Assembly: GCF_963378085.1 (NCBI RefSeq)
Contig: NZ_OY726395.1
Coordinates: forward strand, 3,534,001 to 3,598,000
Source: Mycolicibacterium sp. MU0050
GTDB lineage: Bacteria > Actinomycetota > Actinomycetes > Mycobacteriales > Mycobacteriaceae
Direction: 5' to 3'
Length of the DNA: 64,000 bases
A program made the translations under genes and the position numbers. Each line of letters begins with the position of its first letter. Position 1 is the first letter of the stretch. Shown in pieces: positions 8,256-17,632 of the stretch. The notes beneath the pieces are model-generated. The model made no database searches, was not told the DNA's origin, and saw only the letters and a list, made by a program, of their open reading frames with translations.

Positions 8256-8747
8256 GTGACCAGAGCAGCGACACCAGCGATCCGCACCCTGATCGACGCC
8301 GGCATCGCCCACGAGGTGCTCAGCTACCCGCACGACCCGCGCAGCACGTCGTTCGGCGCCGAGGCGGTCACCGAGTTGGCCCGCAGCCACGGCGTGGTCC
8401 CCGACCAGGTGTTCAAGACCCTGGTGCTGGCGCTGCCCGCCGGCCTGGCGGTCGCGGTACTGCCGGTGCCGCGCACGTTGTCCCTCAAGGCCGCCGCGGC
8501 GGCGCTCGGCGCGCCGAAGGCCGCCCTGGCCCAACCGGCCGACGCCCAGCGCTCGACCGGTTACGTCGTGGGCGGGATCTCACCGTTGGGGCAGCGACGA
8601 ACGTTGCCCACGGTGATCGACGCCACAGCCCTGCGCTGGGACCGCATCCTGTGCAGCGCCGGCAAGCGCGGCCTGGACATCGCGCTGGCGCCGCGGGACC
8701 TGCTGGATCTCACCGATGGGGTACTCGCCGACATCGCCACTGATTAG
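8256..8747 (+). CDS. ybaK: YbaK/EbsC-family Cys-tRNA(Pro) deacylase
   Basis: A 163-residue protein of the YbaK/ProX editing family, which hydrolyses cysteine mischarged on tRNA-Pro. Typical segments are VFKTLVLALP, VPVPRTLSLKAAAAALG and the GYVVGGISPLGQRRTLPTVID loop that carries the catalytic region. GTG start at 8256. It is divergent from sigH across 226 bp and lies 9 bp before the SDR gene, so an operon with it and the following methyltransferase is likely. Length fits the family. Confidence 0.9.
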   Translation: MTRAATPAIRTLIDAGIAHEVLSYPHDPRSTSFGAEAVTELARSHGVVPDQVFKTLVLALPAGLAVAVLPVPRTLSLKAAAAALGAPKAALAQPADAQRSTGYVVGGISPLGQRRTLPTVIDATALRWDRILCSAGKRGLDIALAPRDLLDLTDGVLADIATD

Positions 8748-8756
8748 GGTTTGGAA

Positions 8757-9620
8757 ATGGCCACACAACGCCCGCTCGAGGGCAAGACGATGTTCATCTC
8801 GGGTGCCAGCCGGGGTATCGGGCTGGCGATCGCCAAACGGGTCGCCGCCGACGGCGCCAACGTCGCGCTGGTCGCCAAGACCGCCGAACCCCACCCGACG
8901 CTGCCCGGCACCATCTACACCGCGGCCGAGGAGATCGAGGCCGCCGGCGGCAGGGCGCTGCCGATCCTCGGCGACATCCGCGACGGCGACGTCGTGGCCG
9001 CCGCCGTGGCCAAGGCCGTCGAGCAGTTCGGCGGGATCGACATCTGCGTCAACAACGCCTCGGCGATCAACCTCGGCTCCATCGAGGAGGTGCCGTTGAA
9101 GCGCTTCGACCTGATGAACGGCATCCAGGTGCGCGGCACCTACGCCGTGTCCCAGGCCTGCATCCCGCACCTGAAGGGCCGCGCCAATCCGCACATCCTG
9201 ACCCTGTCACCGCCGATCCGGCTGGAGCAGAAATGGCTCCGCCCCACCCCGTACATGATGGCCAAGTACGGGATGACGTTGTGCGCCTTGGGAATTGCCG
9301 AGGAGCTGCGGGAGCACGGCATCGCCTCGAACACGTTGTGGCCCCGCACCACGGTGGCCACCGCAGCGGTACAGAACCTGCTGGGCGGCGACGAGTCGAT
9401 GAAGCGGTCCCGCAAGCCCGAGGTGTACTCCGACGCCGCCTACGCGATCCTCACCCGGCCCGCGCGCGAATACACCGGCAACACCGCGCTGTGCGAGGAC
9501 GTGCTGCTGGAATCCGGCGTCGCCGACCTGTCGGTGTACAACTGCACGCCGGGCGAGGTGGACCTCGGCGTGGACCTGTGGGTCGACTCCCCCAACCCGC
9601 CGGGGTACACCGGGCCATGA
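8757..9620 (+). CDS. Short-chain dehydrogenase/reductase (HSDL2-like)
   Basis: A 287-residue Rossmann-fold oxidoreductase. The cofactor loop GASRGIG (16-22), NNAS motif (DICVNNASAIN) and YMMAK catalytic pair are visible. The LTLSPPIRLE segment before the tyrosine is typical of the HSDL2-like subgroup and has serine in place. NADP(H) is the likely cofactor; substrate unknown. Start chosen at the ATG at 8757. An ATGA overlap with the next methyltransferase indicates translational coupling. Corresponds to Rv3224. Confidence 0.88.
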   Translation: MATQRPLEGKTMFISGASRGIGLAIAKRVAADGANVALVAKTAEPHPTLPGTIYTAAEEIEAAGGRALPILGDIRDGDVVAAAVAKAVEQFGGIDICVNNASAINLGSIEEVPLKRFDLMNGIQVRGTYAVSQACIPHLKGRANPHILTLSPPIRLEQKWLRPTPYMMAKYGMTLCALGIAEELREHGIASNTLWPRTTVATAAVQNLLGGDESMKRSRKPEVYSDAAYAILTRPAREYTGNTALCEDVLLESGVADLSVYNCTPGEVDLGVDLWVDSPNPPGYTGP

Positions 9621-10402
9621 CGACGCTGTGGTCAGCGGGCCGCTACGAGGCAGTGGCCGAACGCATTGGGACCATCGCGGTCCACACGGTCGAGGCCGCC
9701 GAGCGGCGGCGTCCGCTGGCGGGTGCCGACGTGGTCGACCTGGCGTGCGGGACGGGCACCGCCGCAATGGCGGCCGCCGCGCGCGGGGCGCAGGTCACCG
9801 GCGTCGACCTGACCCCGGCGCTGCTGGAGATCGCGGCCACCAAGGCCGCCGCCGACGGCCGGTGGGTCCGGTGGGTCAGCGGCGACGCCGCGGCCACGGG
9901 GTTGGCGGCCGCGTCGTTCGACGTGGCCGTGTCCAGCATGGGCATCATCTTCGTGGAGCCGGCCCGGCAGGTCGCCGAGTTGCGGCGGCTGTTGCGCCCC
10001 GACGGCGTGGTCGCGTTCTCGTCGTGGGTCCGCGCCGAACGCAACCCGTTCTACGACCCGATGGTGGCCGTCCTCGGCAGCCCCGCGGCCACCGGGTTCG
10101 CCCCCGACCAGTGGGGCGACCCGCTGCTGGCGCGCCAGCGGCTCTCGGACGGATTCGACGACGTCGACGTCGAGCCTCATCAGCACGTCTGGGAATTCGA
10201 CTCCGTCTCGGGCGCAATGGAATTCCTGACCCACGAGTCTCCGGTTCACGTCGACCTGTTCGGCCGCGTCGAGGGCGACCTACGCGAGCGGCTCGCCGCG
10301 GCCTTCCGGGAGGCGCTGAGCGAGCACACCGAGGCGGACGGGACGGTCCGGTTCGGCGCGCCCTACGTGCTGATCACCGCGCGGCGCCGTCACGACGCCT
10401 GA
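9617..10402 (+). CDS. SAM-dependent methyltransferase
   Basis: A 261-residue class I methyltransferase of the Methyltransf_11/25 type. Motif I is VVDLACGTGTAAM (about 39-51), motif II GVDLTP and motif IV near SFDVAVSSMGIIFVEPARQ. Substrate not predictable. Its ATG overlaps the SDR stop by 4 bp, so it is the last gene of the ybaK-SDR-methyltransferase operon. The 3' end overlaps the convergent methyltransferase gene by 13 bp. Confidence 0.85.
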   Translation: MTTLWSAGRYEAVAERIGTIAVHTVEAAERRRPLAGADVVDLACGTGTAAMAAAARGAQVTGVDLTPALLEIAATKAAADGRWVRWVSGDAAATGLAAASFDVAVSSMGIIFVEPARQVAELRRLLRPDGVVAFSSWVRAERNPFYDPMVAVLGSPAATGFAPDQWGDPLLARQRLSDGFDDVDVEPHQHVWEFDSVSGAMEFLTHESPVHVDLFGRVEGDLRERLAAAFREALSEHTEADGTVRFGAPYVLITARRRHDA

Positions 10403-11898
10403 TAGAGGATGCCACGGGCGATCGCCACCCGCACCACCGGCAGGGCGGCCTGCGCGAGCGCGTCGGCGTCGACCCCGTGGAGGGTGGCCAGCAGTTCCAG
10501 CAGCGCGCCCAGCGGGACCTCGCCGCGGCAACCGGCCAGCAGCGCCTTGGATACCTCGTCGACGCCCAGCACCGCGCCCGGTCCGCCGGGCCGTCGCACC
10601 GCGGCCGAAACCTGTTGCCAGCCTTCGGCTCCGGGCAGTGCGTGCTCTTCCAGGAACACCGGGGCGGTGGACAGCCGGGCGGCCAGGAGGTCCTCGTCGC
10701 TGGTGTCACGCAGGTAGGCGCGACGGGCGAAGAACGCCTCGACCTCGGGACCGGTGAGAACTTCGTCGGCTTCGGTGATCTCTTCCAGCACGTGCTCGGG
10801 GGCACCGGATTCCCCCGGCAGCGGTGCGCGCAGCGTGACGATGCCCATCCCGATGCCGGTGATGCCCTGCTCGGCGAACCAGTCCAGCCACTGCCCACCG
10901 CGGCGGGCGGCCTCGGCGGCCGTCTCGCCGGCGTCGGCGAGCCACAACGAGACGTAGCTGACCGGGTCGGCGAGTTCGCGCTGCACCACCCAGGCGTGCA
11001 GACCCGTGCCGGCCAGCCAGCCGCCGACGCGCGCCCGCCAGTCCTGCCCGTCGCGGACGATCCAGTTGGCCATGATCTGTGCCGTGCCGCCCGGGCGGAG
11101 ATGATCGCCGACCTGTTCGATCAGCTGTTGACAGACCGCGTCCCCGACCAGCCCCGAGTCGCGGTACAGGTAGTCGGTCTTCCCGGCGCCCACCACGAAC
11201 GGCGGATTGGACACGATCAGGTCGAAGCGTTCGCCGGCGACCGGTTCGAACAGGCTCCCGCGGCGCAGATCCCAGCTCATACCGTTGAGCCGCGCGGTCC
11301 CGGCGGCCAGCGCCAGGGCGCGTTCGTTGGTGTCGGTGGCCACGATCTGGTCGCAGTGCGCAGCCAGGTGCAGGGCCTGGATCCCGCAGCCGGTGCCCAG
11401 ATCCAGCGCCCGGGCCACGGGCGTGCGGATGACCGCCCGCGCCAGCGACACCGACGCGCCACCGATGCCCAGCACATGGTCGCGCCGCACGGGTGCGCTG
11501 CGCAGGACGGCGTCCTGATCGGAGATCACCAGGAAGTCGCGCGCCCCGTCGCTGTGCGGGCGGATGTCCAGGACGGCCCGCACCGTGCCCTGCCCCGTCG
11601 GCTCGAGCACGCCGTTGGCCGCCAAGGCCTGCACGCCCACGTTCGGAAACGCCGCCGCGACGTGGTCGTGGGGTTCCTCGGTGCCCAGCAGGAACAACCG
11701 GACCAGCACCGCCAGCCGGCGGCGGTCCGGCTCCGGAGTGCGGGTGACGTGCAGGGCCGGCCACCACACCCCGCGGCCCAGGGCGGCCTCGGCCTGCTCG
11801 CCGAGCAGCGCCGCGACCCCGGCGGTGGTGTAGTCGGCCGCGCGCAGATCGGCCCCGAGGCCGTCGAGCACTTCGGGGTCCAGACCGGACCCGCTCAA
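10390..11898 (-). CDS. N5-glutamine/RNA-type methyltransferase with N-terminal DUF7059
   Basis: A 502-residue protein. The N-terminal third is a DUF7059-like region; the central Rossmann domain carries ALDLGTGCGIQALHLA (motif I, about 163-178) and SNPPFVVG. The NPPF signature points to methylation of a planar amide or amine (protein glutamine, RNA guanine or adenine), as in PrmC and RlmG. The C-terminal ~190 residues look like the actinobacterial DUF7782 tail. A TTG start overlapping the SRAP stop (TTGA) is assumed. The target is unproven. Confidence 0.82.
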   Translation of the reverse strand: MSGSGLDPEVLDGLGADLRAADYTTAGVAALLGEQAEAALGRGVWWPALHVTRTPEPDRRRLAVLVRLFLLGTEEPHDHVAAAFPNVGVQALAANGVLEPTGQGTVRAVLDIRPHSDGARDFLVISDQDAVLRSAPVRRDHVLGIGGASVSLARAVIRTPVARALDLGTGCGIQALHLAAHCDQIVATDTNERALALAAGTARLNGMSWDLRRGSLFEPVAGERFDLIVSNPPFVVGAGKTDYLYRDSGLVGDAVCQQLIEQVGDHLRPGGTAQIMANWIVRDGQDWRARVGGWLAGTGLHAWVVQRELADPVSYVSLWLADAGETAAEAARRGGQWLDWFAEQGITGIGMGIVTLRAPLPGESGAPEHVLEEITEADEVLTGPEVEAFFARRAYLRDTSDEDLLAARLSTAPVFLEEHALPGAEGWQQVSAAVRRPGGPGAVLGVDEVSKALLAGCRGEVPLGALLELLATLHGVDADALAQAALPVVRVAIARGILYQAS

Positions 11899-12659
11899 AA
11901 GAGCTCGGCCTGTTCGGGCTGCGGGGGCGCCGCGGCGATGAGTTCGGGGCCGTTGTTGCGCACGTTGTTGACCAGGGTGGACACCTCGCGCACGACGATC
12001 CGGTCCAGGTCACCGTGGCCGCGCAGCAGGCCCTCGTCGACCGGGGCGTCTGGGTCCAGCCAGCGATCCCAGTCCGCTCTGCTGATGGTCAGCGGCATCC
12101 GGTCGTGGATGTCGGCCAGTGCCCCGGCGGAGTCGGTGGTGATGATGGTGCAGCTCAGCAGCGGCGCGACGTCCCGCTCCGCGCCCTTGGGGCGCCAGGT
12201 GGACCACAGGCCCGCCGCGAACAGCTGCTCACCGTCCTCGGTGTGCAGGTAGAACGGGGTCTTGGGGCCCTTGCCCTCGCCGCGGTGCGGCATCCACTCG
12301 TACCAGCCGTCCATCGGGATCAGGCAGCGCTTGTTCTTGGCCGAGTTGCGGAAGGCCGGCGACTCGGTGACCGTCTCGGCTCGGGCGTTGATCAGCAGCG
12401 GCCCCTTGGTGTCGGGGTTGCCGTCGGGCCCGGCCTTCGCCCAGGGCGGCACCAGCCCCCAGCGCATCGAGCGCACCCGGCGCGTCGCCTCGTCCTCGGG
12501 TTCGGTGTGCCGCTTGACGACGCTGCTGATGGTCGTGGTGGGTGCCACGTTGTAATTCGGCGCCGAACCCGCCGGTTGGGTTCCGGCGGTCTCGTCGAGG
12601 GCCTGGATCTTCTGGGCCAGCAGCGCCGGGTCGGTGGTGACCGCGAACCGTCCACACAT
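11895..12659 (-). CDS. SRAP-domain abasic-site protein (HMCES/YedK family)
   Basis: A 254-residue SOS-response-associated peptidase family protein that forms a thiazolidine crosslink with abasic sites in single-stranded DNA. The catalytic Cys2 (MCGRFA, exposed after Met removal), Asn91 (INARAET), Glu121 (GWYEWMP) and His185 ([10 protein letters not shown]) are all present. The start is fixed at 12659 by the need for Cys at position 2; the in-frame upstream extension is rejected. It shares an overlap with the following methyltransferase gene and is divergent from aroA across 44 bp. Confidence 0.95.
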   Translation of the reverse strand: MCGRFAVTTDPALLAQKIQALDETAGTQPAGSAPNYNVAPTTTISSVVKRHTEPEDEATRRVRSMRWGLVPPWAKAGPDGNPDTKGPLLINARAETVTESPAFRNSAKNKRCLIPMDGWYEWMPHRGEGKGPKTPFYLHTEDGEQLFAAGLWSTWRPKGAERDVAPLLSCTIITTDSAGALADIHDRMPLTISRADWDRWLDPDAPVDEGLLRGHGDLDRIVVREVSTLVNNVRNNGPELIAAAPPQPEQAELF

Positions 12660-12703
12660 GGCCTCCATGCTTCCAGACGACGACGACAAGGCAGGATGGA
12701 TCC

Positions 12704-13993
12704 GTGCCGCAACACAGTTGGACCGCCCCGCAGACGGCCACCCCCGTCCACGCCACCGTCACCGTCCCCGGGTCCAAGTCGCTGACCAACCGCACGCTGC
12801 TGCTTTCCGCCCTGGCCGCCGCCCAGGGGGCGGGCCCGTCGACCATCAGCGGCGCGTTGCGCAGCCGGGACACCGATCTGATGATCGGCGCGCTGCGCAC
12901 GCTGGGCCTCGAGGTCGACGGCGAGCACTCCGAGTTGACGGTGTCCGGCGCGGTCAGCCCGGCCCCGGAGGCCCGGGTGGACTGCGGGCTGGCCGGCACG
13001 GTGCTGCGGTTCGTGCCGGCGCTCGCGGCGCTGGGCGCGGTGCCCGTCGTGTTCGACGGCGACGAGCAGGCCCGCAGCCGGCCGATCGCCCCGCTGCTGG
13101 CCGCGCTGCGCACGCTGGGGGTCGACATCGACGGCGACGCCATGCCGTTCCGGGTCATCGGGTCCGGCGCGGTCGCCGGCGGGGCGGTCGACATCGACGC
13201 GTCGGCCTCCTCGCAGTTCGTCTCCGGCCTGTTGCTGTGCGGCCCGTCGTTCACCGAGGGCGTCACGGTCCGCCACACCGGGGCCGCCGTGCCGTCGGCC
13301 CCGCACGTCGCGATGACGGTGCAGATGCTGCGCCAGGCCGGCGTCGAGGTCGACGACTCCACACCCAACCGGTGGCGGGTCGAGCCGGGCCGGGCCGGCG
13401 CCCGGCACTGGCAGGTGGAGCCCGACCTGTCCAACGCGGTGCCGTTCCTGTCGGCCGCGGTGGTCACCGGCGGCGCGGTGCGCATCACCGGCTGGCCGTC
13501 GCCGAGCCTGCAGGCCTCCGACACCATCCTGCGGGTGCTCGGGTTGGCCGATGCCACTGTGTCGCAGACGGATTCGCATCTGGAAGTGCGCGGCGCGGTG
13601 GCCTACGACGGATTCGACGTGGACCTCAACGAGGTGGGCGAATTGGCCCCGGCGGTCGCGGCGGTGGCCGCCCTGGCCGAGGTCGGCTCCGTCTCGCGGC
13701 TGCGCGGGATCGCGCACCTGCGCGGCCACGAGACCGACCGACTGGCGGCACTCAGCGCCGAGATCAACGGCCTGGGCGGGCGGTGCGAGGAGACCGAGGA
13801 CGGCCTGACCATCACCGCGACCCCGCTGCACGCCGGCACCTGGCGCGCCTACGCGGATCATCGAATGGCTATGGCCGGCGCCATCGTCGGGCTGCGGGTG
13901 CCGGGCGTGGAGATCGACGACATCGCGACCACCGCCAAGACCCTGCCCGAGTTCCCCGAACTGTGGGCCGACATGCTGGCGGGCCAGGGGTAG
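12704..13993 (+). CDS. aroA: 3-phosphoshikimate 1-carboxyvinyltransferase (EPSP synthase)
   Basis: A 429-residue enzyme of the shikimate pathway joining phosphoenolpyruvate to shikimate-3-phosphate. Motifs include [10 protein letters not shown] (21-30), [19 protein letters not shown] (about 93-103), LRGHETDRL and DHRMAMA near the C terminus. GTG start at 12704. The next gene, an RsgA-like GTPase, begins 8 bp after the stop, so they are likely cotranscribed, as Rv3227-Rv3228. Full family length. Confidence 0.97.
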   Translation: MPQHSWTAPQTATPVHATVTVPGSKSLTNRTLLLSALAAAQGAGPSTISGALRSRDTDLMIGALRTLGLEVDGEHSELTVSGAVSPAPEARVDCGLAGTVLRFVPALAALGAVPVVFDGDEQARSRPIAPLLAALRTLGVDIDGDAMPFRVIGSGAVAGGAVDIDASASSQFVSGLLLCGPSFTEGVTVRHTGAAVPSAPHVAMTVQMLRQAGVEVDDSTPNRWRVEPGRAGARHWQVEPDLSNAVPFLSAAVVTGGAVRITGWPSPSLQASDTILRVLGLADATVSQTDSHLEVRGAVAYDGFDVDLNEVGELAPAVAAVAALAEVGSVSRLRGIAHLRGHETDRLAALSAEINGLGGRCEETEDGLTITATPLHAGTWRAYADHRMAMAGAIVGLRVPGVEIDDIATTAKTLPEFPELWADMLAGQG

Positions 13994-14001
13994 GGCCGCC
14001 G

Positions 14002-14997
14002 ATGGCGGGACGGGTGCATCACTACGACGAGTCCGACGTCCGGATCCGCCCGGGCAAGGGTTCGCGACCGCGCACCAAGAACCGTCCCGATCATGCCGAC
14101 GCGGAGTCGGCGATGGTGGTCACGGTCGACCGGGGCCGCTGGGGCTGCGTGCTCGGCGGCGATCCGCGGCGCCCGGTGACGGCCATGCGGGCGCGGGAAC
14201 TGGGCCGAACCCCGATCGTGGTGGGCGACGATGTCGATGTGGTGGGCGACCTGTCCGGCCGGCCCGACACGCTGGCGCGCATCGTCCGGCGCCGGGAGCG
14301 CCGAACTGTGTTGCGGCGCACGGCCGATGACACCGACCCCACCGAACGCGTGGTGGTGGCCAACGCCGATCAGCTGCTCATCGTGGTCGCCCTGGCTGAT
14401 CCCCCGCCGCGGGCCGGGCTGGTGCAGCGCGCGCTGATCGCCGCCTACGCCGGGGGGCTGCGGCCGATCCTGTGCCTGACCAAGTCCGATCTGGCCCCGG
14501 CCGAGCCGTTCGCGGCGCAGTTCGCCGATCTGGATCTCACCGTGCTCACCGCCGGCCGCGACGACCCGCTGGATACCGTGGAGCCGATCCTGGCCGGGAA
14601 GCTGACCGTCCTGCTCGGACATTCCGGGGTGGGCAAGTCCACCCTGGTGAATCGCATTGTGCCCGAAGCCGATCGGGCCATCGGCGAGGTCTCCGGGGTG
14701 GGCCGGGGCAAGCACACGTCCACCCAGTCGGTGGCGCTGCCGCTGGCCGGCGGCGGCTGGGTGATCGACACTCCCGGCATCCGCTCGTTCGGGCTGGCGC
14801 ACATCGAAACCGACGACGTGCTGCTGGCCTTCTCCGACCTCGCCGAGGCCATCGGCGACTGTCCGCGCGGATGCGGCCACATGGGCCCGCCCGCCGACCC
14901 GGAGTGCGCGCTCGACGAACTATCCGGACCCGCGGCGGGCCGGGTGTCGGCGGCGCGCAACCTACTTCGCGCGCTGCGCGAGGGCGCCGAGAACTAG
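14002..14997 (+). CDS. rsgA: RsgA-like circularly permuted ribosome-assembly GTPase
   Basis: A 331-residue GTPase with permuted motif order: G4 TKSD (160-163) precedes G1 GHSGVGKST (206-214), followed by GKHTST (G2) and DTPG (G3). An N-terminal OB-fold and a C-terminal zinc cluster (CPRGCGH ... PECAL) complete the RsgA/YjeQ architecture for 30S subunit maturation. The G4 motif is TKSD rather than NKxD, common in the family. Coupled to aroA upstream. Confidence 0.9.
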   Translation: MAGRVHHYDESDVRIRPGKGSRPRTKNRPDHADAESAMVVTVDRGRWGCVLGGDPRRPVTAMRARELGRTPIVVGDDVDVVGDLSGRPDTLARIVRRRERRTVLRRTADDTDPTERVVVANADQLLIVVALADPPPRAGLVQRALIAAYAGGLRPILCLTKSDLAPAEPFAAQFADLDLTVLTAGRDDPLDTVEPILAGKLTVLLGHSGVGKSTLVNRIVPEADRAIGEVSGVGRGKHTSTQSVALPLAGGGWVIDTPGIRSFGLAHIETDDVLLAFSDLAEAIGDCPRGCGHMGPPADPECALDELSGPAAGRVSAARNLLRALREGAEN

Positions 14998-15022
14998 CGA
15001 CTCGGCGGCCGGCGGCGGCTCC

Positions 15023-16306
15023 TCACGCCGCGCGGTCGGTCCGTTCGACCTCGATGCGCCTGTCGCGGCGGGCCTTTCGAGCCGCCCGCACCCGTTCGAT
15101 CGCGCTCTTGAGCCCCCGCTTGCGACCGGTGCGATGATCGGTGGTCGCGAAATCGGGTTCGAGGTCGGCGAACATCCACTCGCTGCGGGTCTCCGGCGCG
15201 TCGTGGGCGGTGTCGCGCAGGAACCGGTCCGGCAGCGACAGCTTGGCGATGGTGCGCCAGGTCTTGCCGTACTGCACCAGAAACGACCCGGTGGTGTAGG
15301 GCAGGTCGTACTTGTCGCACACCTCGCGCACCCGGATCGAGATCTCGTGCAGCCGGTTGCTGGGCAGATCCGGATACAGGTGATGCTCGATCTGATGGCA
15401 GAGGTTTCCGCTCATGAAGCGCAGCAGCGGGCCGCCCTCGAAGTTGGCACTGCCCAGCATCTGCCGCAGGTACCAGTGCCCCTGGGACTCGCCCACCATG
15501 TCGGTCTTGGTGAATTTCTCTGCGCCGTCAGGGAAGTGGCCACAGAAGATCACCGCGTTGGCCCAGACGTTGCGGATGATGTTGGCCACCGCGTTGGCCT
15601 TGGCCGTGGACTTGAAGGTCGCCGCCGGGGACAGCGCGGTCAGGGCGGGGAACGCCACGTAGTCCTTGACCAACTGCTGGCTGGTCTTGACGCCGAATTC
15701 GCGCATCCGCTGCAACGTGGCGGCGCGGTCGTCGCGGCCCTTGAAGATCTTGCCGATCTCGAGGTGCTGCAGACCGACGCCCCACTCGAACAGCGCCGCC
15801 AACAAGGTGTTGTACACCAGGTTGAACAGGTTGCTCGGGGTCCACTTCTGATCGCGGGTCACCCGGATCAACCCGAAGCCCACGTCGTCGTCCATGCCCA
15901 GGATGTTGGTGTACTTGTGGTGCATGAAGTTGTGGGTGAAGCGCCAGTGCTTGGACGCACCGGTCATGTCCCACTCCCAGCTCGAGGAGTGGATCTCGGG
16001 ATCGTTCATCCAATCCCATTGACCGTGCATGACGTTGTGGCCGATCTCCATGTTCTCGATGATCTTGGCCACGCCCAGCGTGACGGTCCCGGCCCACCAG
16101 AACGAACGCTTGGAGCTACCCGCCAACAGCAGTCGACCGGCCACCTCGAGTCCGCGCTGCGTGGCGATGGTGCGGCGGATGTACCGCGCATCGCGTTCGC
16201 CACGGGAGTCTTCGATGTCCTGCCGGATCGCGTCCAGCTCGACCGCCAGACTCTCGATGTCGGCCTCGGTCAGGTGCGTGAACGCTGGAATGTCTGTAAT
16301 TGCCAT
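15023..16306 (-). CDS. desA3: Membrane fatty-acyl-CoA desaturase (DesA3-like)
   Basis: A 427-residue front-type or stearoyl-CoA delta-9 desaturase. Three histidine boxes bind the di-iron centre: GHNVMHGQ (His90/94), HNFMHH (125-130) and QIEHHLYPD (about 320). In M. tuberculosis the homologue DesA3 makes oleoyl-CoA with the reductase Rv3230c. Here that reductase lies 69 bp upstream on the same strand. Unusually, the desaturase has its own palindromic operator in that short gap. The basic C-terminal tail (residues about 400-427) is cytosolic. Confidence 0.93.
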   Translation of the reverse strand: MAITDIPAFTHLTEADIESLAVELDAIRQDIEDSRGERDARYIRRTIATQRGLEVAGRLLLAGSSKRSFWWAGTVTLGVAKIIENMEIGHNVMHGQWDWMNDPEIHSSSWEWDMTGASKHWRFTHNFMHHKYTNILGMDDDVGFGLIRVTRDQKWTPSNLFNLVYNTLLAALFEWGVGLQHLEIGKIFKGRDDRAATLQRMREFGVKTSQQLVKDYVAFPALTALSPAATFKSTAKANAVANIIRNVWANAVIFCGHFPDGAEKFTKTDMVGESQGHWYLRQMLGSANFEGGPLLRFMSGNLCHQIEHHLYPDLPSNRLHEISIRVREVCDKYDLPYTTGSFLVQYGKTWRTIAKLSLPDRFLRDTAHDAPETRSEWMFADLEPDFATTDHRTGRKRGLKSAIERVRAARKARRDRRIEVERTDRAA

Positions 16307-16338
16307 CGTCGACCTCCTCTCGTCGTACCTACGCTACC

Positions 16339-16362
16339 GTAACCTACGACCCCGTAGGTTAC
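16339..16362. promoter_or_regulatory. Palindromic operator upstream of the desaturase
   Basis: GTAACCTACG-ACCC-CGTAGGTTAC is a perfect 10-bp inverted repeat with 4-bp spacer, 33 bp before the desaturase ATG. A related half-site (CTACGCTACCGTAA) overlaps its left side. The half-site TTACGG/CCGTAA recurs in the reductase operator at 17.57 kb. TetR-type symmetry; the regulator is not identified. Confidence 0.75.
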
Positions 16363-16375
16363 CAAGGAGTAGCTG

Positions 16376-17512
16376 TCAGATGTCCAACACGCAGTCGCCG
16401 GACGCGGCCGACACGCAGGTTTGCACCCTGGTACCCGGCTCATGCTCGACGCCGGTCCGCAGGTCACGCACGTGTCCGTCGACCAGACCGACCACGCATG
16501 TCTGACAGATACCCATTCGGCAGCCGAACGGCATCTGCACGCCCGCCTGCTCCCCCGCGTCCATCAGCGAGGTGGCCGCGTCGGCGACGACCGTCTTGCC
16601 GCTGCGCTCGAAGGTGACCGCACCGCCCGCGCCGTGTGGCGCGGCCCGCGACACCGCGAACCGCTCCAGGTGCAGCGCGGCGTCCAGTCCGCCGCCCGAC
16701 CACAGCCGTTCGGCGTCGCCGAGCATGGCCTCCGGCCCGCAGGCCCAGGTCTGCCGCTCGCGCCAGTCGGCGACCTCGGCGTCCAGGTTGGACAGGTCGA
16801 GGCGGCCCTCGGTGCGGGTGGCCCGCACCCGCAACCGATAACCGGGGTGGGTCTCGGCCAGTGCCGCCAACTCGCCGGCGAACATCACGTCGGCCTCGGT
16901 GGGCGCCGAATGCAGGTGCACGATATCGAAGATCTGGTTGCGCCGCGCCAGGGTGCGCAGCATCGACATCACCGGGGTGATGCCCGAACCTGCGGTCAGG
17001 AACAGCACTTTCGCGGGCGCGGGATCGGGCATCACGAAGTTGCCCTGCGGCGCGGCCAGTCGCACGATGGTGCCCGGCGCCACGCCGCCCACCAGATGGC
17101 TCGACAGGAATCCCTCCGGCATGGCCTTGACCGTGATCGTGATGGTCTGCGATCCGGCCACCGGCGCCGAGGTCAGCGAGTAGGACCGCCAGCGCCAGCG
17201 GCCGTCCATCAGCACACCTATGCCGATGTACTGCCCCGGCTGATAGTCGAAGGAAAAACCCCAGCCCGGCTTGATCACCAGGGTGGCCGAGTCTTCGGTC
17301 TCGCGGCGCACCTCCAGGATCCGGCCCCGCAGTTCGCGGGCCGACCACAGCGGGTTGGCCAGATGCAGATAGTCGTCCGGCAGCAACGGCGTGGTGATCC
17401 GACCGACCAGATTGCGCAGCGCCTGCCAGCCCGGATGCCGGTCGGCGCCGGCCACCTTGGGCCGGACGGTGTCACCCACCTTGGCATTGACCTTGATGTA
17501 GTTCTTGGCCAT
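16376..17512 (-). CDS. Ferredoxin-type oxidoreductase, electron donor to the desaturase
   Basis: A 378-residue flavoprotein: an FNR-like FAD domain with RSYSLTSAP, an NAD(P) domain with [15 protein letters not shown] and a C-terminal plant-type [2Fe-2S] domain with Cys-x4-Cys-x2-Cys ([12 protein letters not shown]) and a distal cysteine (VQTC). It passes electrons from NAD(P)H to the di-iron desaturase downstream, as Rv3230c does for DesA3. Start taken at the ATG at 17510-17512 (MAKNYIKV); the in-frame upstream ATG adds 9 residues. Twin TACGGTACCGTA palindromes lie upstream. Confidence 0.92.
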   Translation of the reverse strand: MAKNYIKVNAKVGDTVRPKVAGADRHPGWQALRNLVGRITTPLLPDDYLHLANPLWSARELRGRILEVRRETEDSATLVIKPGWGFSFDYQPGQYIGIGVLMDGRWRWRSYSLTSAPVAGSQTITITVKAMPEGFLSSHLVGGVAPGTIVRLAAPQGNFVMPDPAPAKVLFLTAGSGITPVMSMLRTLARRNQIFDIVHLHSAPTEADVMFAGELAALAETHPGYRLRVRATRTEGRLDLSNLDAEVADWRERQTWACGPEAMLGDAERLWSGGGLDAALHLERFAVSRAAPHGAGGAVTFERSGKTVVADAATSLMDAGEQAGVQMPFGCRMGICQTCVVGLVDGHVRDLRTGVEHEPGTRVQTCVSAASGDCVLDI

Positions 17513-17568
17513 GAGAGCTCCTGCCTCGGTGGCGTGCAATGAAGATTCCCGGAGCCCGGGAGATAACC

Positions 17569-17595
17569 TACGGTACCGTAACTTACGGTACCGTA
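17569..17595. promoter_or_regulatory. Twin palindromic operators upstream of the desaturase reductase
   Basis: Two identical 12-bp perfect palindromes TACGGTACCGTA (17569-17580 and 17584-17595) separated by 3 bp, with 15-bp centre spacing. They lie 56-83 bp before the reductase start. The same half-site words occur before the desaturase gene. Suggests cooperative binding by two regulator dimers, likely TetR family. Confidence 0.78.
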
Positions 17596-17632
17596 TCCAC
17601 CGTCGCGCCAGACCTCCCGCCCGGCGCGCGAG

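Noticed and set aside
9628..12252. 874-residue open frame on the plus strand
   Set aside because: It runs antisense or out of frame across two convergent methyltransferases and SRAP, and is a GC-rich shadow frame.
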